From an uncultured Mycoplasmatota bacterium (GTDB lineage: Bacteria > Bacillota_I > Bacilli_A > RF39 > UBA660): 11,395 bases of DNA. The position numbers and the translations under genes are program-made. This document shows positions 6,917-11,395 of the stretch, in pieces; position 1 is the stretch's first letter; each line of letters starts with the position of its first letter. Under the pieces are notes generated by a model, which saw only the letters and a list, made by a program, of their open reading frames with translations, had not been told where the DNA came from and did not search any database. Where the stretch lies: positions 1-11,395 of the forward strand of contig CAOJKG010000026.1 in the NCBI GenBank assembly GCA_948437815.1. The letters are read 5' to 3'.

Positions 6917-8218
6917 CTGTTCTAAAACTCTTAAATAAGCTTTCTCTAAAGGATCTACAGAAATATCACTCATCTCAGATTTTTGTAAACAACGTATTAT
7001 ATCTAAATAAAGAGGTGCTTGCGCTATATCGTCTATTAAAGATTCATAAAAATAATCTTTATATTTTAAGGCATCAAATTCATAGCCATTTTCCAATAGC
7101 ACTAAATTTCTAATTGGAGCTTGAAATGTAAAATCCTTATCCATTACACTAAGAATAATTAAAGACACAAGAAAGCTTTCATATTGAATAAGATTAGAAT
7201 CTACTAAATAATCATGTAATACAATTTGAGCATTTACCATATCCATATTAATCAATAAATTATGAATTTCATTTATTTTTTCTCTTTTATATTTTTCCAT
7301 AGGTGTTAACTCCACTACTTTTGGACTATGATCTTTCCACCATAATTTTTCTTCCAACTTTCTTTTTATTTTAGGCATTAATTTCACATTAAATTTATAG
7401 GCAGTATTTTCATTCCAAAAAGGACTAGGAATAGGATTATCTAAATCTCTACCACATCTAAGATACAATAATATTCTATCTTCTTCATTTAATTCATATA
7501 TAACTTCCCAAACCAAATCTCTATTATAATCTTTTAAAAGTTTAAAGATAGAATTTCCTTTCTTACCTCTTCTTTTTCTTTGTTTAGGAGGGTTTAATAT
7601 TAGCTCTTTCAAATTAGACAAAATTTTATTAATTAATCTAGAAATATATGATTGTGAAATATTAAGTCTAAATGCAATTTCTTTTTGACCTACAGGTTCA
7701 TTATCAAAAAGCCCAAAATATAAAGTTACAATAAAACTATCTTTTACACTTAAAGATACAACTAGTTCTTTCAATAAATTTATTGCTTCTTTATTTTCAA
7801 AATTATCCACTATATCAGCTGATTCATCTACTAAAATATCATTTATTTTAAGTTCAGTACCATTATTATCTGTATGCATAGGTTCTTCAATACTAATAAC
7901 CAAATTATCCCTATTTGCTTTTCTTAAATACATCCCTATTTCATTTTGAATACAAGTTGCAGCAAAAGTAGCAAATTGTGTTCCTTTAGAAATATCAAAC
8001 TTATCTACCGCCTTCATAAGCCCAATTAAACCAATTTGAAATAAATCTTTTTTATCCTCATCGCTAACCTTATAACTAGTAACTATTGATGATACTAAAC
8101 GCATATTGCCAACTATAATATCATCTCTTGTATAAGTTGAAGTACCTCTAAAATAACTCATAGTCTCAGATTTTGGAAATGCTTTAGGAAGAGTATCATA
8201 AAATAAATCTCCAGACAT
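6908..8218 (-). CDS. Sigma-70 family RNA polymerase sigma factor with long C-terminal extension
   Basis: Directs RNA polymerase to a promoter set. With the chosen start the protein has 436 residues. Region 2 is about residues 32-108 (NMRLVSSIV, DLFQIGLIGLMKAVDKFD, FATFAATCIQNEIGMYLRK). A SigE/SigK-like linker follows (IEEPMHTDNNGTELKINDIL). Region 4 is about 150-208, with the HTH QKEIAFRLNISQSYISRL. Related sigma factors end here (about 230-260 residues). This one continues with a basic linker (PPKQRKRRGKKG) and a segment (about 226-292: LNEEDRILLYLRCGRDLDNP then KLMPKIKRKLEEKL) that reads like a degenerate second region 4. A last 140 residues have no recognised motif. The ATG at 8218 is preferred over 8224 because GAAGG (8227-8231) is 8 bases from it and only 2 from the other. 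Its promoter contains a 14-G run. Regulon unknown. Confidence 0.88.
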   Translation of the reverse strand: MSGDLFYDTLPKAFPKSETMSYFRGTSTYTRDDIIVGNMRLVSSIVTSYKVSDEDKKDLFQIGLIGLMKAVDKFDISKGTQFATFAATCIQNEIGMYLRKANRDNLVISIEEPMHTDNNGTELKINDILVDESADIVDNFENKEAINLLKELVVSLSVKDSFIVTLYFGLFDNEPVGQKEIAFRLNISQSYISRLINKILSNLKELILNPPKQRKRRGKKGNSIFKLLKDYNRDLVWEVIYELNEEDRILLYLRCGRDLDNPIPSPFWNENTAYKFNVKLMPKIKRKLEEKLWWKDHSPKVVELTPMEKYKREKINEIHNLLINMDMVNAQIVLHDYLVDSNLIQYESFLVSLIILSVMDKDFTFQAPIRNLVLLENGYEFDALKYKDYFYESLIDDIAQAPLYLDIIRCLQKSEMSDISVDPLEKAYLRVLEQKK

Positions 8219-8244
8219 AACCATAGCCTTCTTTCAATTGCTTT

Positions 8245-8276
8245 ATTTTAGCATACCCCCCCCCCCCCCGAGTCAA
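8245..8276 (-). promoter_or_regulatory. Candidate phase-variable promoter of the sigma-factor gene
   Basis: Minus strand: -35 TTGACT (8271-8276) and -10 TAAAAT (8245-8250, with an upstream TGC making an extended -10). The 20-bp spacer consists of C, fourteen G, then TATGC. At 14 G the boxes are three bases too far apart; with 11 G the spacer would be the optimal 17 bp. Predicted start of transcription is near 8238, about 20 bases from the ATG at 8218. Confidence 0.7.
8256..8269. repeat. Homopolymer of 14 C (14 G on the minus strand)
   Basis: Fourteen consecutive C on the plus strand, in a region otherwise rich in A and T. No other G/C run of comparable length is seen in the window. Such tracts change length by slipped-strand mispairing. 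The exact count may also be affected by sequencing or assembly error. Confidence 0.95.
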
Positions 8277-8320
8277 GAAAAATGAATATTTATATACCAA
8301 TAATTTCCAAATAACAAATA

Positions 8321-8349
8321 TTGATAAATACGTAAGTTCGTTATATAAT
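8321..8349 (+). promoter_or_regulatory. Promoter of the Y-family polymerase operon
   Basis: -35 TTGATA (8321-8326), 17-bp spacer, -10 TATAAT (8344-8349), followed by AAAGGA (8359-8364) 8 bases before the ATG. The spacer contains ACGTAAGTTCGT, which holds one intact half (GTTCG) of the Bacillus LexA box and a poor second half, so SOS control is possible but not established. Confidence 0.7.
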
Positions 8350-8372
8350 TAATACAAGAAAGGAAAATAAAA

Positions 8373-9638
8373 ATGTTAAATTCTAGTGTTTATTTAAATC
8401 GTCATTTTTTATGTATTGACTTAAAAAGTTTTTTTGCCAGTTGTGAATGTTTAGAACAAAACTTAGATCCCTTTAAAGTGCCTTTAGTAGTTGCTAATGA
8501 GAATCAAGGTATGGGAGCTATAACTTTAGCTGTTACCCCCTATTTAAAAAAATTAGGTATTCCCTCTCGTGGTAGACTTTATAAAATACCTAAAAATATT
8601 AAATACAAAATAGTTAAACCTCACATGAGCTTATATATTAAAAAAAGCACAGAAGTTGTAAATACTTATTTAAAATATGTATCTAGTGAAGATTTACATA
8701 TATATTCTATTGATGAATGCTTCCTAGATGTAACAGATTATTTAAAAATGTATAACAAAACTGATTATGAATTAGCCATCGAAATATTAAAAGACATTAG
8801 AGAAAATATTGGTTTATATGCAACTTGCGGAATAGGACCTAATATGTTAATGGCAAAAGTTGCTATGGACACCGAAGCAAAACATAATGATGACTTTATA
8901 GCTAAATGGACTTATGATGATATTCCTGAAAAATTATGGTCCATCTCCCCTTTATCTAAAATGTGGGGTATTGGTCCTAGAATGGAAAAAAAATTAAACA
9001 GACTCGGAATATATAGTATTAAAGATTTAGCTTACTACGATCGTTATAAATTAAAAGATAAATTTGGCGTAATCGGAGCTGAGCTTTGGAATCACGCAAA
9101 TGGTATAGATATGTCAAGAATTAAAGATTTTGAAAAAGTTAAAGAAAAATCATATTCTCATAGTCAAGTACTATTTAAAGATTATAATGGCGAAAACATC
9201 AAAATTATTATTCGTGAAATGGTTGAAGTCTTATGTGCCAAACTAAGAAAAAACAATAAAAGCACATCTATTATAGGCTTTGGTTTAGGATATTCTAAAA
9301 GTATTGGTGGTGGATTTTACCATAGTATTAAGCTTAACCATCCTACTGATAATGTTGAAGAAATATTAAAAATATGTCTTATGATTGAAGATAAATTTTA
9401 TGAAAACCTTCCTATCCGAAAAGTAAGCATATCATATAGTTCCCTTAGTGATAAACAAGGTATTCAACTAAACATTTTTGAATCATTAAAAGATATAGAA
9501 GAAAAAACATTTTTAAATAATACAATTGATGAAATCAAAAATAAATTTGGTAAAAATGCTATTCTAAATGCTTCTGCTCTTTTAAGTGATTCTACTATTA
9601 TTGAAAGAAATGGCAAGATTGGAGGTCATAATGCATGA
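8373..9638 (+). CDS. Y-family (UmuC/UvrX-like) translesion DNA polymerase
   Basis: Low-fidelity polymerase that copies past damaged bases. The 421-residue protein has the first catalytic carboxylate in CIDLKSFFASCE (Asp16) and the second pair in YSIDECFLDV (Asp114, Glu115). The palm motif TCGIGPNMLMAKVAMD follows (151-166), then a helix-hairpin-helix thumb (WGIGPRMEKKLNRLGI, about 198-213), a little-finger domain and a sliding-clamp-binding motif QLNIF (365-369). Its form (clamp motif late, YolD-like partner downstream) matches Bacillus UvrX/YqjW more closely than DinB. It overlaps the next gene by four bases (ATGA). Catalytic residues are intact, so activity is expected. It is divergent from the sigma-factor gene with about 150 bases between them. 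The polymerase family is certain; the UvrX subgroup is likely. Confidence 0.95.
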   Translation: MLNSSVYLNRHFLCIDLKSFFASCECLEQNLDPFKVPLVVANENQGMGAITLAVTPYLKKLGIPSRGRLYKIPKNIKYKIVKPHMSLYIKKSTEVVNTYLKYVSSEDLHIYSIDECFLDVTDYLKMYNKTDYELAIEILKDIRENIGLYATCGIGPNMLMAKVAMDTEAKHNDDFIAKWTYDDIPEKLWSISPLSKMWGIGPRMEKKLNRLGIYSIKDLAYYDRYKLKDKFGVIGAELWNHANGIDMSRIKDFEKVKEKSYSHSQVLFKDYNGENIKIIIREMVEVLCAKLRKNNKSTSIIGFGLGYSKSIGGGFYHSIKLNHPTDNVEEILKICLMIEDKFYENLPIRKVSISYSSLSDKQGIQLNIFESLKDIEEKTFLNNTIDEIKNKFGKNAILNASALLSDSTIIERNGKIGGHNA

Positions 9639-9952
9639 ATTTTGATCGTGGTTTTATAAAATGGCAACCGTTTAATTCTGTAGTACCAAATAAAGAAGTC
9701 CTAAATAATATCAAAAAACATGAGCATATTTCTAAGCCTACTCTTTTCCCAGAAGAAATAGAAAAATTAAATAAAGAATTAATGGATGCCTACTATTCTC
9801 ATAATTTAATTGAACTAACTATATATGAAGAAAATAAAATAAAAAAATATGAATCAATTATTACTGAAATAAATAGTAGCAATAATACAATTCATTTAAA
9901 AAATAATAAAACAATTTATTTTAGTCAAATAATTAACATTCAAAATATTTAA
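9635..9952 (+). CDS. YolD-like protein
   Basis: A soluble 105-residue protein starting MNFDRGFIKWQPFNSVVP, the usual YolD opening (D-RG-IKW-PF). A middle segment LNKELMDAYYSHNLIELTIYEENKIKKY is followed by a short beta-rich end (TIHLKNNKTIYFSQIINI) that resembles the family's small C-terminal barrel. YolD-like genes commonly follow UvrX-type polymerases (yqjX after yqjW in Bacillus) and are thought to act with them, although the mechanism is not settled. The start overlaps the polymerase stop as ATGA, and GGAGGT (9621-9626) lies 8 bases upstream, so the two are tightly coupled. A terminator follows at 10033. Confidence 0.85.
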   Translation: MNFDRGFIKWQPFNSVVPNKEVLNNIKKHEHISKPTLFPEEIEKLNKELMDAYYSHNLIELTIYEENKIKKYESIITEINSSNNTIHLKNNKTIYFSQIINIQNI

Positions 9953-9980
9953 AAAGTATAAAAATAAATATAAGCTTTCA

Positions 9981-10019
9981 ATAATAAAAACACTTAACCC
10001 CAACATAGATTAAGTGTTT
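9981..10019 (-). terminator. Terminator downstream of metA
   Basis: AAACACTTAA (9988-9997) and TTAAGTGTTT (10010-10019) form a perfect 10-bp stem with a 12-base loop. On the minus strand it is followed by TTTTTATTAT, giving a terminator for the metA transcript. In the plus direction it is followed by A-rich sequence, so it should not stop the polymerase operon. Confidence 0.7.
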
Positions 10020-10032
10020 AAAATTTAATATC

Positions 10033-10066
10033 AAATACTTAGCAAGAAAAGTTAAGTATTTTTTAT
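10033..10066 (+). terminator. Terminator of the polymerase/YolD operon
   Basis: AAATACTTA (10033-10041) and TAAGTATTT (10053-10061) pair over 9 bp with an 11-base loop, followed by TTTATTTATTTT on the plus strand. It sits directly against the metA stop codon. With the hairpin at 9981-10019 it forms a back-to-back pair of opposite terminators. Confidence 0.75.
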
Positions 10067-10960
10067 TTATTTTAAATTTTCTAATTTGCTTTTATATACA
10101 TAATAATAAACCCAATTATGATACAAAAGAGTTGCATGGCTATGCCATTTATATAAAGGAATATTATCAGGATTATCATCCTTATAATAGTTCTTAGGAG
10201 GCAAGATATCTAACCCTTTACTAATATCTCTACGATATTCTTTATCTAAAGTATATAAATCATACTCAGCATGTCCTGTTAAAAATATTTTACTTCCATC
10301 TTTGCTCTCAACAATGTAAGGTCCAGAATCATTAGATTTACTAGTAAGAATCAAATCATCTCTTGTCATAACATCATTTTCTATTAAACTACAATAACGT
10401 GATTGAGGAATCAGAAATATATCATCAAAACCTCTAACTAAAAGAGTTTCTTTTAAAATATAATGTTCATATAACCCCGAAAGCTTTTCGGGAAGATTTG
10501 ATCTATTTACTCCATAAAAATATTGCATTCCAAATTGAGAAGCCCAGCATAAAAATATAGTTGAACCCACATTAGTTTTAGTATATTTAAAGAATTCTTT
10601 TAACTCTTCTATATAATCTATATTATGGTAAGGGATATGTTCCAAAGGAGCTCCAGTAATAATAATTCCATCATAATATTTATTTTTTATTTCACTAAAA
10701 GAATGATAATATTTTTTATAATAATCGACTTTATCTAAATCCGCTATTTTAGTATCTAAATAAATAAAATCTAAATCTATTTGAACTACGGGATTATCAA
10801 GGGCTATCATAAGTTGTCTTTCAGTATCCTCTAAAGTGGGCATAATATTAAGTATTCCAATTTTAACATTTGGTAGGCTAGGATTAATTTCACTTATGAA
10901 ATCAATATCGTTTTTTAACTTTTCTTTTAATTCTAAAGGCTTATCTAAATAAAGAGCCAT
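10067..10960 (-). CDS. metA: Homoserine O-acyltransferase MetA, probably acetyl-CoA-using
   Basis: Acylates L-homoserine, the first committed step of methionine synthesis, in the cytoplasm. The 297-residue protein follows the MetA family end to end: KIGILNIMPTLEDTERQL, the catalytic cysteine in FLCWASQFGM (Cys138), the GLYEHYIL and RGFDDIFLIPQSRY blocks, and the His/Glu pair in TGHAEYD (His230, Glu232). It ends with WHSHATLLYHNWVYYYVY. TGAPLEHIPY places Glu107 at the position (111 in the family) where Glu favours acetyl-CoA and Gly succinyl-CoA, so O-acetylhomoserine is the likely product. PQSRY replaces the common PHSRY. The frame could open at a GTG (10969), but that GTG lies inside the ribosome site GAGGTG (10967-10972), 6 bases before the ATG at 10960. 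It has its own promoter. No other methionine gene is in view. Confidence 0.93.
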   Translation of the reverse strand: MALYLDKPLELKEKLKNDIDFISEINPSLPNVKIGILNIMPTLEDTERQLMIALDNPVVQIDLDFIYLDTKIADLDKVDYYKKYYHSFSEIKNKYYDGIIITGAPLEHIPYHNIDYIEELKEFFKYTKTNVGSTIFLCWASQFGMQYFYGVNRSNLPEKLSGLYEHYILKETLLVRGFDDIFLIPQSRYCSLIENDVMTRDDLILTSKSNDSGPYIVESKDGSKIFLTGHAEYDLYTLDKEYRRDISKGLDILPPKNYYKDDNPDNIPLYKWHSHATLLYHNWVYYYVYKSKLENLK

Positions 10961-10981
10961 AAAATTCACCTCTTAAATATT

Positions 10982-11011
10982 ATTATATCAAATTTTATTC
11001 GTTTCTGCCAA
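10982..11011 (-). promoter_or_regulatory. Promoter of metA
   Basis: Minus strand: -35 TTGGCA (11006-11011), 18-bp spacer, extended -10 TGATATAAT (TATAAT at 10982-10987). It lies between the end of the zinc-ribbon gene and metA. The leader is only about 15 bases, so there is no room for an S-box or T-box riboswitch, the common controls of methionine genes in Firmicutes. Confidence 0.7.
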
Positions 11012-11021
11012 AAAATATATG

Positions 11022-11345
11022 TCAATGAATGTCAATTGGATTACTAGATAATTTTAAAATCAAATCATAATCATCATCAATAGCCATTTTATTTTTCTTA
11101 ATCATTCCACATTTTCTACATTTATAAATTATTTTTAAAGTATCCTTTTTACCTTTTTCTATTCCAACAGCATCCAAAACACCTAAGCAAGCACAAGCTC
11201 TATCTCCGGGGTTTATATCAACATGTTTGCTAGCTAAACAATAAGGACAATGATCTCTTGCTGTATACTCTAAAGTTTTTACATTTTTACCACAAACATT
11301 GCACAAAAATTCTTCATCAATCATTTTAAATTTTTTATTATCCAT
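11022..11345 (-). CDS. RNHCP-domain zinc-ribbon protein
   Basis: A small (107 residues) cysteine-rich protein of the RNHCP family, whose function is not known. The defining segment reads ARDHCPYCLASKHVDINPGD followed by RACACLG (about 29-55), where the first part matches the R-N-H-C-P name motif with Asp for Asn. Two flanking CxxC pairs, FLCNVCGK (Cys15, Cys18) and YKCRKCGM (Cys76, Cys79), together with Cys33/Cys36, should hold two zinc ions. The ATG at 11345 lies inside the last codons of the preceding gene (8-base overlap, ATGGATAA), indicating coupling. Met8 is an alternative start. No terminator separates it from the metA promoter. Confidence 0.88.
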   Translation of the reverse strand: MDNKKFKMIDEEFLCNVCGKNVKTLEYTARDHCPYCLASKHVDINPGDRACACLGVLDAVGIEKGKKDTLKIIYKCRKCGMIKKNKMAIDDDYDLILKLSSNPIDIH

Positions 11346-11395
11346 TAGTTTTTTTCCATTCCTTTAAAGCTATAATCATTTCTTCAGTTATAAGT
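11338..11395 (-). CDS. C-terminal end of an unidentified gene (cut by window edge)
   Basis: A frame open from the right edge ends at TAA (11338-11340) with the last residues LITEEMIIALKEWKKTNG. GGA before the next ATG and the 8-base overlap with the RNHCP gene fit a translationally coupled operon. Only 18 residues are visible, too few to name a family; chance read-through of a short frame is possible. Confidence 0.5.
   Translation of the reverse strand, partial: LITEEMIIALKEWKKTNG

Noticed and set aside
8256..8269. The G run as a G-quadruplex or as a coding repeat
   Set aside because: It is outside any gene, and a single unbroken run is better explained by slippage between promoter boxes; quadruplex formation is possible but nothing else supports it.
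8373..9952. Polymerase/YolD pair as the mutagenic enzyme for the variable regions
   Set aside because: The polymerase is a Y-family translesion enzyme without reverse-transcriptase motifs such as YxDD; it does not explain codon-position-specific changes.
1..11395. Prophage, transposon or CRISPR array
   Set aside because: No transposase, integrase, phage structural gene, terminal inverted repeats or regularly spaced repeats were seen; most genes are ordinary chromosomal functions.
1..11395. Mycoplasma-type code (TGA as tryptophan)
   Set aside because: Tryptophans are coded by TGG and two complete genes end at TGA at family-expected lengths.

Overview
The window is very AT-rich apart from two short GC-rich islands. 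It uses TAA and TGA as stops (TGA ends the polymerase at 9638 and the zinc-ribbon gene at 11022), so the standard bacterial code applies and not the Mycoplasma code. Strong AGGAGG-type ribosome sites, TTGACA/TATAAT promoters, a SigE/SigK-like sigma factor, a UvrX/YolD-type pair and a NatA-type ABC transporter suggest a low-GC Firmicute, most like the uncultured gut Bacilli (RF39-like lineages). That placement is an inference; no rRNA or marker gene is present.

Layout. 1-1150 (minus): an ABC exporter operon (ATPase, then the start of its permease) led by a promoter with the 19-bp spacer and internal dyad typical of MerR control. 1154-1795 (minus): an RluA-type pseudouridine synthase. 1843-3163 (minus): a coupled pair, an AlkD-like HEAT-repeat DNA alkylation-repair protein followed by a SAM methyltransferase. 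3284-6210 (minus): two tandem, membrane-anchored, secreted paralogues sharing a cysteine-bearing module and a large C-terminal domain. Near the end of each is a short GC-rich block where the paralogues differ almost only at codon positions 1 and 2, inside otherwise near-identical flanks. This is the pattern expected of diversity-generating retroelement (DGR) variable regions. No reverse transcriptase or template repeat is visible here, so any mutagenic machinery would lie elsewhere. 6428-6886 (plus): a double-HTH XRE regulator divergent from that operon. 6908-8218 (minus): a sigma-70 family factor with a long C-terminal extension. Its predicted promoter has a run of 14 G between the -35 and -10 boxes, which looks like a phase-variable switch. 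8373-9952 (plus): a Y-family DNA polymerase overlapping a YolD-like gene. 10067-10960 (minus): MetA with the residue linked to acetyl-CoA specificity. 11022-11395 (minus): an RNHCP zinc-ribbon protein and the tail of a further gene.

How it may work together: two independent sources of heritable variation appear in one 5-kb stretch, hypervariable ligand-binding domains on surface proteins and a slippage-prone promoter on a sigma factor. Whether the sigma factor or the XRE protein controls the surface operon is not shown by the sequence. No intergenic stretch exceeds 300 bases; the longest (6211-6427) holds the divergent promoters and a small dyad.
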